A stretch of DNA of 64,000 nucleotides from assembly GCF_005885635.1 (NCBI RefSeq), contig NZ_VATY01000001.1, positions 1,736,001 to 1,800,000 of the forward strand. Reading direction: 5' to 3'. The DNA is from Maribacter algarum (ex Zhang et al. 2020) (GTDB lineage Bacteria > Bacteroidota > Bacteroidia > Flavobacteriales > Flavobacteriaceae). A program made the translations under genes and the position numbers. Positions 47,822-56,893 of the stretch are shown one piece after another (the stretch's first letter is position 1; every line of letters starts with the position of its first letter). The notes beneath the pieces are model-generated. The model was not told where the DNA came from. It did not search any database and was given only the letters and a program-made list of their open reading frames with translations.

Positions 47822-49528
47822 ATGAAAAGTTTATTCACGGCATTATTATTATTTGCAATTACGATCTCTTTTTCTCAGGAGGTAAAAAAAAGACAAATTA
47901 CACCAGCTCAAATAGATGACGTTTTTTCCCAATGGGATACAGCTGATAGACCCGGAATTGCTGTGGGGGTTCTTAACGATGGAGAGATTGTCTACACTAA
48001 GGGGTACGGTCTCGCCAATTTGGAACACAAGATTCCCATAAGTGCGGAAACTAGATTTCATATTGGTGACATAGCCAAGGAGTTCACTGTTTATTCACTT
48101 TTACTTTTAGAACAACGTGGTCAACTTTCATTGAAAGATGATATACGGATGCATATGCCCAAATTAAAGTCCTTTCCCAACTCCATAAGTATTGAACAAT
48201 TGACACATCACACCGGTGGATTAAACAACGATGAGGTTTTCAAAGCCCTCGCAGGATGGAGAGCTGAAGATGTTTTCACCAAGGAACAGGCATATACCAT
48301 GATTCAGAACCAGGCAAGATCAGTACCCAATAGTGGGAGTGTACAACGCTTTTCGGATGCTGGTTTTTTGATACTCGAAGACCTTATTGCTAAGATTTCT
48401 AAAATGTCATATACTGATTTTGTGACCAAGGAGATTTTTGAACCACTAGGAATGAAGAATTCAATATATGATACTCAAGGTGCCGTAATCGCAAACAAGG
48501 CCCAGGGGTATTTTGCCCAAAACGATGGTTTTATCAGTTCAAACATGAGCCATAGTCACACGCTTTTATCAGATGTCTACACCACCGTGGGAGATATGTG
48601 CCTTTGGGCAAAGGAGCTGGGAGATCCTAAAATTGGTACGACCCAAATGGTTGAAAAATTTGATAGACTTTCAGTTGTTGACGGAAGAACGCTTGAGGAA
48701 GTCAATACTTCATTGTATACAGGAGGCCACCGGTATTGGAATTTTAGAGGAGCTAAAAAACTATACCATGTCGAGGTTGCTGGGGGATATGCCAGTAAAT
48801 TGATTCGCTATCCCGATTATTACCTTGCTGTTGTTATTATGGGAAATGATGGTGCCTATAACGGATATGCGGGCACAGGAGCCAGTGCGCTATATATTGA
48901 AGATTTTTTGGATTCATCATCTGGTGAAGCGTCTGCCAGTATCAACTCCAAAGTATTGTCAAAAAAGCAACTTGCTAACTTTGAGGGTGATTATTGGGAC
49001 GTTACAAACTACTCCACCCGAAAAATTCATATCGTCAACGATACCTTGAGATATTCCAGAGGCCCTGGTAATGAAAGTGCCCTAGTGCCCTTGACCAAGA
49101 ACTCCTTCAAAATGATTTCCCCGGTAGAGGTATCGGTTAATTTTGATACAAGAGCTGTACCCAAAACTATGAATGTAACTGTTGGTGATGACAGTTTTCA
49201 TTTAGTTGCATTTGATGCGAATGCGAGTTGGGCCAAAAACCTTGATATGTTTACAGGAAATTATTATGCAAACACCTTGGATACTTCATATTCCCTAACT
49301 ATTGATCAAGGAAAGCTCGCATTAATTCATCCAAGGTTAGAGCCGGTTCAATTGAGTCCAAGAGTACAAGATTTGTTTGCAGGAAATCAAAGACATTTTT
49401 CATCTCTAGCATTTGAAAGGGATTTAAACGGAATTGTCAAAGGGTTTCGCTTAGCGACCAATGGAGTTTCCGATATTTGGTTTCAAAAGGAAGAATCCTC
49501 AAGCCAGAATTTGGAAAAAACTAAATAA
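47822..49528 (+). CDS. Exported serine-hydrolase-fold protein lacking the catalytic Ser (1)
   Basis: Start chosen at ATG 47822, which gives the signal peptide MKSLFTALLLFAITISFSQ; 568 residues. Residues about 25-385 follow the beta-lactamase/serine hydrolase (PF00144) fold: GIAVGVLNDGEIVYTKGYGLANLE, HHTGGLNND, FEPLGMKNS. The SxxK motif reads DIAK (Asp83, codon 48068-48070; Lys86), YxN reads FSD, and no HxG/KTG motif is clear. The last about 170 residues form a DUF3471-like beta domain. It is therefore probably not an active penicillin-binding protein or beta-lactamase; a binding role is likelier. Part of a run from the DJ-1 gene to 51721. Confidence 0.85.
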   Translation: MKSLFTALLLFAITISFSQEVKKRQITPAQIDDVFSQWDTADRPGIAVGVLNDGEIVYTKGYGLANLEHKIPISAETRFHIGDIAKEFTVYSLLLLEQRGQLSLKDDIRMHMPKLKSFPNSISIEQLTHHTGGLNNDEVFKALAGWRAEDVFTKEQAYTMIQNQARSVPNSGSVQRFSDAGFLILEDLIAKISKMSYTDFVTKEIFEPLGMKNSIYDTQGAVIANKAQGYFAQNDGFISSNMSHSHTLLSDVYTTVGDMCLWAKELGDPKIGTTQMVEKFDRLSVVDGRTLEEVNTSLYTGGHRYWNFRGAKKLYHVEVAGGYASKLIRYPDYYLAVVIMGNDGAYNGYAGTGASALYIEDFLDSSSGEASASINSKVLSKKQLANFEGDYWDVTNYSTRKIHIVNDTLRYSRGPGNESALVPLTKNSFKMISPVEVSVNFDTRAVPKTMNVTVGDDSFHLVAFDANASWAKNLDMFTGNYYANTLDTSYSLTIDQGKLALIHPRLEPVQLSPRVQDLFAGNQRHFSSLAFERDLNGIVKGFRLATNGVSDIWFQKEESSSQNLEKTK

Positions 49529-49559
49529 AAACACGAACAGAAATTAAACAATTGAAATC

Positions 49560-49985
49560 ATGAAAATGAACATAATCTTATTGATGACTTTTTTCTTTAT
49601 AGGAATTCATGCGGTCAGTGCACAAACAGATTTAGAATTGATTACCAGTACTCTAAACGATTATCTGGAAGGAACCGCCAATGGAGAACCAGAACGTGTA
49701 AAAAGAGCTTTTCACCCTGAACTCAACCTATATAGTGTGGCAAACGACAGCCTAAAAGTTTGGAACGGTCAGGATTATGTTGGAGGAATAAAACAAGGAA
49801 AAAAAAGCAATCGTATTGGCAGGATTGTGTCAATTGATTATGAAAACGACGCTGCAGTAGGTAAGATTGAAATTATCATGCCAGGGCCAAAAAGAATTTA
49901 TACGGACTATCTAATGCTCTTAAAATATCAAGGGAGCTGGAAAATTATTCATAAGAGTTACACGTATGTGAATTATCCAGAGTGA
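49560..49985 (+). CDS. Exported NTF2-like (lumazine-binding-type) protein
   Basis: 141 residues. Signal peptide MKMNIILLMTFFFIGIHAVSAQ; the mature part is one cone-shaped NTF2 fold (LITSTLNDYLEGTANGEPERVKRAFHPELNLY, AAVGKIEIIMPG, YLMLLKYQGSWKIIHKSY) similar to the putative lumazine-binding family. Probably periplasmic and possibly a ligand carrier. It sits between two related degenerate serine-hydrolase-fold genes and ends 3 nt inside a possible GTG start of the second. Confidence 0.82.
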   Translation: MKMNIILLMTFFFIGIHAVSAQTDLELITSTLNDYLEGTANGEPERVKRAFHPELNLYSVANDSLKVWNGQDYVGGIKQGKKSNRIGRIVSIDYENDAAVGKIEIIMPGPKRIYTDYLMLLKYQGSWKIIHKSYTYVNYPE

Positions 49986-49995
49986 AAACTAGAAC

Positions 49996-50016
49996 AAATC
50001 ATCAAAAAATGAACAG
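49996..50016 (+). repeat. Leader repeat copy 2, containing the start codon
   Basis: AAATCATCAAAAAATGAACA followed by G, matching 47798-47818 at 20 of 21 positions. The single C-to-T difference creates the ATG (50009) used here. Confidence 0.6.
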
Positions 50017-51721
50017 ACAATTAATTCATATACTCTTAACATCACTTTTATTTAATGTTTGCTCCGCTCAACTGCCTAGTAGTTTTGAAAAGAAAACGGA
50101 TTCTATTTTTAAAGCCTGGAATACCAAAAGCCAGCCTGGCGGAGCGGCAGGGATACTTAAAGATGGAAAAATTTTATACTTAAAAGGATTCGGTGTTGCT
50201 AATTTGGAAACAAACGAATTAATTACGCCACAAACTAAGTTTCAACTGGGCGAAATGTCCAAGCAATTTACTACACTGGCTATTCTCCTTTTAGAAGAGC
50301 AAGGAAAAATTGCTCGGAATGAAGATATATGCAAGTATTTGCCAGAATTGCCTACGTATGTTCATACAGTGACAATAGGGCATTTGTTGAACCATTCAAG
50401 TGGTCTTTATGATATAAACAAAATACATACTGTGATTAATGGTTCTGGAGAAGTAAGAACCCAAGCGGAGGCTTTAAAATTGATTGCTTCTCAAAAATCA
50501 CTTTCTTTTGAACCAGGCACCGATTTTTCGTTTCATGAATCTGTTACGGAATCAGTGCTAATGGCCGAAATTGTTACTAGAAGTTCAGGTTTGTCATTTG
50601 CAGAATTTGTTAAATCTAATATTTTTGAACCTCTAGGAATGAATAGTTCCATCATAAGAGATGATAGCAATTCCATGCTTACCAAGGTTGCTCAACCGTA
50701 TCAAAAAGAAGAAGATAAGGGTTATATGAAACTTGAAGTTCGTAGCGGTGTTATAGGTGCTATCAATGCATATTGCTCCGCTGAAGATCTTGCAAAGTGG
50801 TATTTGAATTACTCAAAACCTCAAGGTAAGCTTGGAAACCTGATTCAAAAATTAGATACGCCAGTTCAACTATCCAACGGCAAGAAGTTCGTTTATTATT
50901 GGGGAGAAATGGCAATCGGTCGCGAGTTTACGCACCCAGAAAGAGGGCTTCCCATTTTTTGGAATTATGGCCTACAAGGAGGTTATGGTACTAACGTATT
51001 TCGATACCTTGATCAAAACATCATTTCCTTTGCTTTAGGAAATAACAATCAATATAATGGAGCTTTGGCTCAGGGTGCCATTGTTCCACTTGTAAAGGAT
51101 TTATACCCGTTGCCAGCAAACATAGATTTCAAGGCTAAGAGAATAAAGAATTTAAGTGTTAGGAAACTTAAGACTTTTGAAGGGAACTATTGGTTTAAAG
51201 AAGGCTATGCCTCTCAGATATTTGTTGAAAACGATACACTGCGAACTAAATGGTTGTTTGGAAAAGGGCATCAAACTTTGGTACCACTATCTGACAATAT
51301 ATTTCAGCAATATGCAAAAATGGAAGACACACGACTTTTTGAATTTAAAGAAGGAGATGATGGTATGACACTCTATTTTACCTACAATGAAAGTAGACCT
51401 GATGTTATGGAACGGTATGAACCAGTACAACTATCTGTACAGGATTTGCAGGCATATGCCGGAGCATACTATAATAAGGAGTATGCAACACTATTCTCTT
51501 TTCGTGTAGAAGAGGGTCAGTTGGTTGCAAAGAATTTGAATCACCCAGACATTATATTTAGGCCGGTGAAAAAAGATATATTTACAAGTACTTCCCTGTT
51601 CTTTAATGCGCTAGAATTTCTTCGGGATAACTCGAACGTATTAAAAGGATTTTCAATGGTAACAGATGGAATACATAATCTAGTATTTGAAAAAATTCCT
51701 GGTATGACAACCTCAAAGTAA
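50009..51721 (+). CDS. Exported serine-hydrolase-fold protein lacking the catalytic Ser (2)
   Basis: Start chosen at ATG 50009 (signal peptide MNRQLIHILLTSLLFNVCSAQ) rather than the GTG at 49982; 570 residues. It is a paralogue of the 47822 protein with the same order: serine-hydrolase fold (GGAAGILKDGKILYLKGFGVANLE, LNHSSGLYDI, FEPLGMNSS) and a C-terminal beta domain. SxxK has become EMSK (Glu82, codon 50252-50254; Lys85) and the YxN position reads FHE. Both copies having lost the nucleophile argues for a conserved non-enzymatic role rather than decay of one gene. Confidence 0.85.
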   Translation: MNRQLIHILLTSLLFNVCSAQLPSSFEKKTDSIFKAWNTKSQPGGAAGILKDGKILYLKGFGVANLETNELITPQTKFQLGEMSKQFTTLAILLLEEQGKIARNEDICKYLPELPTYVHTVTIGHLLNHSSGLYDINKIHTVINGSGEVRTQAEALKLIASQKSLSFEPGTDFSFHESVTESVLMAEIVTRSSGLSFAEFVKSNIFEPLGMNSSIIRDDSNSMLTKVAQPYQKEEDKGYMKLEVRSGVIGAINAYCSAEDLAKWYLNYSKPQGKLGNLIQKLDTPVQLSNGKKFVYYWGEMAIGREFTHPERGLPIFWNYGLQGGYGTNVFRYLDQNIISFALGNNNQYNGALAQGAIVPLVKDLYPLPANIDFKAKRIKNLSVRKLKTFEGNYWFKEGYASQIFVENDTLRTKWLFGKGHQTLVPLSDNIFQQYAKMEDTRLFEFKEGDDGMTLYFTYNESRPDVMERYEPVQLSVQDLQAYAGAYYNKEYATLFSFRVEEGQLVAKNLNHPDIIFRPVKKDIFTSTSLFFNALEFLRDNSNVLKGFSMVTDGIHNLVFEKIPGMTTSK

Positions 51722-51818
51722 AAATTTCCTGAATCCAACTTGGATTGTTTTTTATGCCTAATCCGTAACCATTTTCAAAAAGCGGAGTTTACCATGGTAT
51801 ACATCAAAAAACGATATC

Positions 51819-52883
51819 ATGAAAACTACAATCAATCTTTACGCTAGTCTTTTATTTGCATTTTTATTTGTGTGCCAAGCCTCTTTTGGGCAAAAAGAAG
51901 AAAAAGAAGAACATACTATTTCATTTTCTTCATTTAATCATAGAGCCGAAATCGATAAGGGAATTTGGTTTGGTACCATCGAGGAGGAAAAAGTCTGCAT
52001 CCAATTGATGGATTCTAAGAATAGGAGCAATCCTTCTTTTATGATTAGTCTATGTATTCCGGTTGAGGAATTTACCTTGAATACAGCTGAAGGTTTTGAG
52101 TTGAATAAACCTTCAGGCAGCATAAAATTTCAAGGCGCATTCCCGAATGATAAAGGAAATGGGGATTTCACTTTTGCAAAAAATCGCGAGTTTGAAGCTT
52201 TCTTAAATAAAGAGGGGATTAGCACTAACAATGATGACCGTTACAAATATTTTAAATTGTTTTTGGGTGATGTCTCAAAAGAATATGTTCTTGGATTGAA
52301 AAGACATGGGTACAAACCAACGTTGAAGCAACTTGGCAGACTTGGAATCCATGATGTGGAGATAGAGTATATAAATTCGATTGCCAATACGAATTACAAA
52401 GGTTTAGAATTGGACATGCTCTTGAAATTTGCAATTCATGACATATCAATAGATTATATCAAAGACTTGGAGAAAGCTGGTTATGGTAATATCGATGCCA
52501 ATATGCTCAAGAAATTTGCAATTCACGATGTAAGTATTGATTATATTAACGGCCTCACTCGTGCCGGCTATAGTAATTTAGACCCCAACATGATTAAAAA
52601 CTTCGCCGTTCATGATATTACACTTGATTATATTCAAGACTTATCTAGAGTGGGGTTTGCAAATTTAGAACCAAGAATGTTAAAGAATTTTGCCGTTCAT
52701 GACATAAGCCCAAAATATATTAAATCCTTACAAGATACTGGCATCAGTGATGTAAATCCAAATAGCTACAAGAAGGCTAAAATTCATGGATTAACAGCTC
52801 GATATATCAAGAGTGCTCAGGCCGATGGTCATAATTCAAATGAATTGTCAGATTATATCAAGCTAAAAATTCATGGGAAGTAA
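51819..52883 (+). CDS. Exported protein of 29-residue tandem repeats
   Basis: 354 residues with signal peptide (MKTTINLYASLLFAFLFVCQASFGQ). Residues about 25-145 are a non-repetitive domain of unknown type. Residues 176-349 are six units of exactly 29 residues, each starting with an HD- or HG- motif (GIHDVEIEYI, AIHDISIDYI, AIHDVSIDYI, AVHDITLDYI, AVHDISPKYI, KIHGLTARYI), with an imperfect unit before and a partial one after. Similar HGVTxxYI repeats occur in the C-terminal parts of BlaR1-like sensors and anti-sigma proteins. Function unknown; the location beside beta-lactamase-fold proteins is suggestive. Confidence 0.8.
   Translation: MKTTINLYASLLFAFLFVCQASFGQKEEKEEHTISFSSFNHRAEIDKGIWFGTIEEEKVCIQLMDSKNRSNPSFMISLCIPVEEFTLNTAEGFELNKPSGSIKFQGAFPNDKGNGDFTFAKNREFEAFLNKEGISTNNDDRYKYFKLFLGDVSKEYVLGLKRHGYKPTLKQLGRLGIHDVEIEYINSIANTNYKGLELDMLLKFAIHDISIDYIKDLEKAGYGNIDANMLKKFAIHDVSIDYINGLTRAGYSNLDPNMIKNFAVHDITLDYIQDLSRVGFANLEPRMLKNFAVHDISPKYIKSLQDTGISDVNPNSYKKAKIHGLTARYIKSAQADGHNSNELSDYIKLKIHGK
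52344..52865 (+). repeat. Six 87-bp units encoding the 29-residue repeats
   Basis: Period 87 bp, six full units. The DNA of neighbouring units shares words such as AAATTTGCAATTCA and TTTGCCGTTCATGA, so amplification is probably fairly recent for units 2-5, while the first and last are more diverged. Confidence 0.8.
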
Positions 52884-52951
52884 CTTTTACTCTTTAAAAA
52901 GGAGTTTGCACTAAGCATTTAGAAAAATTAATCTTGTATTTTGTAGTCCGT

Positions 52952-53890
52952 ATGATACAAAAACAAGAACTACTAGATTGTCATAGAAGAATAAAACCCT
53001 TTATCCATAGAACGACTGTATTGTCTTCTAAATTGATCAATAAGATTGCAGGCGCTGAGGTATTCTTCAAATGTGAGAATTTTCAAAGAGGAGGTGCTTA
53101 CAAAATGCGAGGTGCTACCAATGCCATCTTGCAGCTAAGCGATGAACAAAGGGGTAACGGGGTTGTTACACATTCCTCTGGCAATTTTGCACAGGCAGTT
53201 TCCTTAGGCGCAAAAAGTTTGGGAGTTACTGCACATATTGTGATGCCCACTTCAGCTCCTGAAGTAAAGAAAACGGGAGTAAAAGAATACGAGGGAATAA
53301 TCTATGAATGTGAACCTACATTAGATGCTCGTGAATACAATGCGAATAAAATTGCACAAGATACAGGCGCAACCTTATTACACCCATCAAATGATATTGA
53401 TGTTATCATAGGTCAAGGTACAGCGGCAATGGAGCTACTTGAAGATTATCCTGATTTAAATGCAATATTTTGCCCTGTTGGGGGTGGGGGGTTAATCGCA
53501 GGCTCAGCATTGGCGGCTCATTATTTTGGGAATGATTGCAAAGTATTTGGCGGAGAACCCTTTGAAGCCGACGATGCCTACCGCTCATTACAAAGTGGAA
53601 AAATTGAGGGAAACGAAAGCACTAACACTCTAGCTGACGGACTCAAAACTACTTTGGGGAGTAACAATTTCCCTATCATAAAAGAACATGTTAGCGGAAT
53701 CATTCGAGTAACCGAAGAAGAAATTGTCTCCGCCATGCAACTCATTTGGGAACGAATGAAAATCATCGTAGAACCCTCTAGTGCAGTGACCTTGGCAGCT
53801 CTTTTAACTGACAAAGAAAACTTCAAAAACCAAAAAGTAGGTATTATTATTTCGGGTGGGAATGTCGACTTGAGTAAACTTCCTTTTTAA
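52952..53890 (+). CDS. PLP-dependent serine/threonine dehydratase or racemase
   Basis: I start at ATG 52952 (MIQKQELLDCHRRI), 312 residues; a TTG 18 nt earlier is in frame but would add only six residues. Fold type II PLP enzyme: Lys51 in GGAYKMRGA, SSGNFAQA, and the glycine-rich phosphate loop VGGGGLIAG. It resembles serine racemase and short threonine/serine dehydratases without an ACT domain, so ammonia release from L-serine/L-threonine is expected; racemase activity cannot be excluded from sequence. Probably cytoplasmic. Confidence 0.9.
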   Translation: MIQKQELLDCHRRIKPFIHRTTVLSSKLINKIAGAEVFFKCENFQRGGAYKMRGATNAILQLSDEQRGNGVVTHSSGNFAQAVSLGAKSLGVTAHIVMPTSAPEVKKTGVKEYEGIIYECEPTLDAREYNANKIAQDTGATLLHPSNDIDVIIGQGTAAMELLEDYPDLNAIFCPVGGGGLIAGSALAAHYFGNDCKVFGGEPFEADDAYRSLQSGKIEGNESTNTLADGLKTTLGSNNFPIIKEHVSGIIRVTEEEIVSAMQLIWERMKIIVEPSSAVTLAALLTDKENFKNQKVGIIISGGNVDLSKLPF

Positions 53891-53958
53891 GACAATTCGA
53901 AATAACTTTCAATTTCTCTTCGATTACCTTATAATTGCCCTTTGAGATTCCTCAATAC

Positions 53959-55095
53959 ATGCGAAAATTTAAAAAAGTACTCAAGAAAATGGGATTACTC
54001 CTTGGTGGATTGTTATTGATTCTAGTCATTTTTGTTGCCCTATTTGTAAATATAAGTCCTGAGTTTGGTGGCACTATAACAAAAGAACAAAAGTTGCGAT
54101 ATGCCCAATCCAAGAACTACAAGGATGGTGTTTTTATCAATAAAGGAGACATAAAAATGAGCATGGGTTTTGGTAAGATGATGAAGATTATTGGTCAATC
54201 CCTAGGTGCTCAACCCAATTCAAAGCCTGAAAAAAGAATAGCTGTTGAAAAAATTGATTCAATAAGCGTAGCAGATTATCAAGGGGCAAGTCGGTTGGTT
54301 TGGTTCGGACATTCTTCTTTTCTGCTGCAAATGGAAGGTAAAAATATATTGATAGACCCAATGTTCGGGGCGGTTCCTGCTCCACATCCACTGCTTGGGG
54401 TGAAACGATTTAGTGGAAGCCTGCCTATTGAAATCAAGAAGTTACCAAAAATAGATGCCGTCCTATTTTCTCATGACCATTACGACCATCTTGATTATGG
54501 TTCTATTCAATTATTGAAAGGAAAAGTGGATATGTTTTATACACCACTAGGTGTTGGCGTTCATCTTTCAGAATGGGGTGTCGCCGAAGCGCAAATAGTT
54601 GAAATGGATTGGTGGGAGGAAACTCAATTTCATGGATTGCGCTTTACATGTACTCCAGCACAACACTTTTCAGGAAGGGGATTTACCGACCGGGGGAAAA
54701 CCCTATGGAGCTCTTGGGCAATTCAATCTTCGACCGAGAACATTTTCTTTAGCGGTGACAGCGGATACGGCTCCCATTTCAAGGAAATAGGCAAAAAACT
54801 CGGGCCTTTCGATTTTGCAATGCTAGAATGTGGACAGTACAATGAACTTTGGAGTGAAATTCACATGATGCCTGAGGAAACCGCACAAGCGGGTTTGGAT
54901 GTGAAAGCAAATAAGATAATGCCAATCCATTGGGGTGCTTTCAAACTAGCGATGCATCCTTGGACAGAACCTGTGGAAAGAGTTTCTAAAAAAGCTACAG
55001 CATTGGGAATTGCAACTACAACTCCGAAAATTGGGGAATATATTTATTTGGAAGCGGACCAAATTTCAAATGAACGCTGGTGGGAAGAATTTTAA
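53959..55095 (+). CDS. Membrane-anchored MBL-fold hydrolase (UlaG/NAPE-PLD-like)
   Basis: Start chosen at ATG 53959, 378 residues; an upstream in-frame TTG (53935) is less likely. One N-terminal helix (MGLLLGGLLLILVIFVALFV) anchors it. The metal site is SHDHYDHLD (HxHxDH), with WFGHSSFLL, DPMFG, TPAQHFSGRG, GDSGYG and PIHWGAFKLA downstream, like UlaG/NAPE-PLD-type hydrolases. Substrate unknown; a phosphodiester or lactone is likely by family. Convergent with the 55099 gene, 3 nt apart. Confidence 0.88.
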   Translation: MRKFKKVLKKMGLLLGGLLLILVIFVALFVNISPEFGGTITKEQKLRYAQSKNYKDGVFINKGDIKMSMGFGKMMKIIGQSLGAQPNSKPEKRIAVEKIDSISVADYQGASRLVWFGHSSFLLQMEGKNILIDPMFGAVPAPHPLLGVKRFSGSLPIEIKKLPKIDAVLFSHDHYDHLDYGSIQLLKGKVDMFYTPLGVGVHLSEWGVAEAQIVEMDWWEETQFHGLRFTCTPAQHFSGRGFTDRGKTLWSSWAIQSSTENIFFSGDSGYGSHFKEIGKKLGPFDFAMLECGQYNELWSEIHMMPEETAQAGLDVKANKIMPIHWGAFKLAMHPWTEPVERVSKKATALGIATTTPKIGEYIYLEADQISNERWWEEF

Positions 55096-55098
55096 CTT

Positions 55099-55521
55099 TT
55101 ATTCCACAAGTAGCGCCTCGGCGTTGGCAATACTTGAATTCATCTTCTCAGCCACAATCTTTACTTTTTCCTCCTCTTCATTCAGCCACTGTTTTTTCTC
55201 TTCGGTCAGTTCTTTGCCATTCGCAATTTCTTCATAATCAAAACGTTTGTTAAATCCTTGCATCCAATCCATCATGCTTTTATTGGCGTCTTGTAACGCT
55301 TCCATGGCCTTTTTTTCTTCAATTCCTCCCTGGTCAGAATCAATTTTCTTTCTCAATTGGGTTACCAAGCTTCCTATTTTGCCCATTTTAGGCATTACTT
55401 CATCATGCACGGCCATAACCTGTTCCATTTGCTTTGATTCAGGAGATTCCTTTTTTTCTTCCTTACATGATATGGAAACTGCAAAAACTATGGTTGCTAG
55501 AATTAGGATATATTTTTTCAT
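55099..55521 (-). CDS. Small helical lipoprotein
   Basis: 140 residues. Signal peptide with a lipobox (VFAVSISC), then a Lys/Glu-rich mostly helical body with coiled-coil character (MEQVMAVHDEVMPKMGKIGSLV, EEKKQWLNEEEEKVKIVAEKM). Resembles a family of Bacteroidota lipoproteins sometimes labelled viral A-type-inclusion-like, with no known role. Its start overlaps the preceding HMA gene by 4 nt, so the two are co-translated. Confidence 0.75.
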   Translation of the reverse strand: MKKYILILATIVFAVSISCKEEKKESPESKQMEQVMAVHDEVMPKMGKIGSLVTQLRKKIDSDQGGIEEKKAMEALQDANKSMMDWMQGFNKRFDYEEIANGKELTEEKKQWLNEEEEKVKIVAEKMNSSIANAEALLVE

Positions 55522-55853
55522 TCTTCAATTTCATTAGTAATGGCGCGTACTTCTTTTACTATGTACACATAGTTTTTTACTTTGGTATCTGTAATTATCT
55601 TTTTCAAACCGTCAATTGAAATCAAACGGTTATCATATTCAATTAAAGCTTCTCCGTTTTTATAACTCACTTCAGCAGTATTAATGCCTTCTACCTTTCT
55701 TAGATTTTCAGCAATGGTATCAGCACAACCCTCTTGACAAGCCATTCCTTCGATGGTTACTGATATTTTAATGCTTTCTTCCCTATGTTGCGCTGCTAAA
55801 ATAGCACTTGAAAAAGCCATAAAAAGTAATAGCCAACTAGTTTTTATTCTCAT
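55518..55853 (-). CDS. Exported heavy-metal-associated (HMA) domain protein
   Basis: I start at ATG 55851-55853 (MRIKTSWLLLFMAFSSAILAAQ, a signal peptide), 111 residues; the longer frame to 55919 adds an unlikely N-terminus. One HMA domain with the metal loop EGMACQEGCADTI. The two cysteines are separated by three residues (CxxxC), not the usual two, as in some Bacteroidota periplasmic HMA proteins. It may carry copper or a similar ion, or pass it to the lipoprotein encoded next. Confidence 0.8.
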   Translation of the reverse strand: MRIKTSWLLLFMAFSSAILAAQHREESIKISVTIEGMACQEGCADTIAENLRKVEGINTAEVSYKNGEALIEYDNRLISIDGLKKIITDTKVKNYVYIVKEVRAITNEIEE

Positions 55854-55954
55854 GTTATAGAAAATTTGATTTGAAACAAATTTACAACCTGGAGTGCAAA
55901 GTGAAATGAGAATAGTCATAAAAAAGTACCATTTTTGCTAAAATTTTTCATCCC

Positions 55955-56839
55955 TTGAGTGACTATCAAAAAAAGTGGTTTTATCTCGTATTGCTTTCCT
56001 TTATTTGGGGGTCTTCCTTCATACTGATTAAAAAGGCGCTTATAGGTTTTACTCCTCTTCAACTTGGAGGTTTGAGGATTGTGTTTGCTTCATTAACCTT
56101 ATTCGCGTTTGGTTTTCGGAGTATGTCTCAAATTAAATCAGCGGATTGGAAATGGTTAATAATCGCAGGATTTACGAGTTCCTTTTTTCCACCTTTTTTG
56201 TTTGCATTGGCCCAAACACAATTAGATAGTGGAATTACCTCTATTTTCAATTCCATAGTACCCTTAATGACAACTCTAGTTGGAATCGCCCTTTTTGGAG
56301 CAATTATTTCTAAACGACAAGTATTAGGAGTTTTCATTGGACTTTTTGGCACGGTTGCCTTGATATTAGCGGGAATGGAATTCACACCAGACCAAAATTA
56401 TTGGTATGCTATTTTCATTTTGTTATCAGCCCTTGGCTACGCTTTTAACATCAATATCATAAAGAGGCATCTAGCACACTTAGGTCCATTGTCAATTACC
56501 ACGGCTAGTTTTGCAGTTGCCTTTGTGCCTGCCATATTTCTGGTAAGCTATTCGGGCTTTTTTGGGGAGATTACAAACAATGTACAAATGCACGATACCA
56601 TTTGGTACTTGTTGGCACTCGCTATTTTAGGTACTGCATGGGCAAACATTCTTTTTAATAAGTTGATTCATATATCGAGTGCGGTTTTTGCAGCATCGGT
56701 TACCTATACGATTCCATTAGTTGCTGTTTTATGGGGAGTTTGGGATGGAGAGCGTATTAATATTTACCAACTTTTAGGCGGTGCTATTATTCTTTTTGGA
56801 GTTTGGCTAGTGAATAAAAAGAAGAAAGTGACCAATTAA
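55955..56839 (+). CDS. EamA/DMT family transporter
   Basis: 294 residues from a TTG start (no ATG in frame nearby). Ten hydrophobic helices in two EamA halves (WGSSFILIKKALIGFTPLQLGGLRI; VTYTIPLVAVLWGVWDGERI). The drug/metabolite transporter superfamily exports amino acids, nucleosides or other metabolites; no substrate evidence here. A near-consensus CATTTTTG lies before it. Divergent from the HMA gene. Confidence 0.86.
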   Translation: MSDYQKKWFYLVLLSFIWGSSFILIKKALIGFTPLQLGGLRIVFASLTLFAFGFRSMSQIKSADWKWLIIAGFTSSFFPPFLFALAQTQLDSGITSIFNSIVPLMTTLVGIALFGAIISKRQVLGVFIGLFGTVALILAGMEFTPDQNYWYAIFILLSALGYAFNINIIKRHLAHLGPLSITTASFAVAFVPAIFLVSYSGFFGEITNNVQMHDTIWYLLALAILGTAWANILFNKLIHISSAVFAASVTYTIPLVAVLWGVWDGERINIYQLLGGAIILFGVWLVNKKKKVTN

Positions 56840-56893
56840 CTGTAACAATTCTCTTTTAATATACTCATTGAAGTAACTAAAAAACGAACAATC

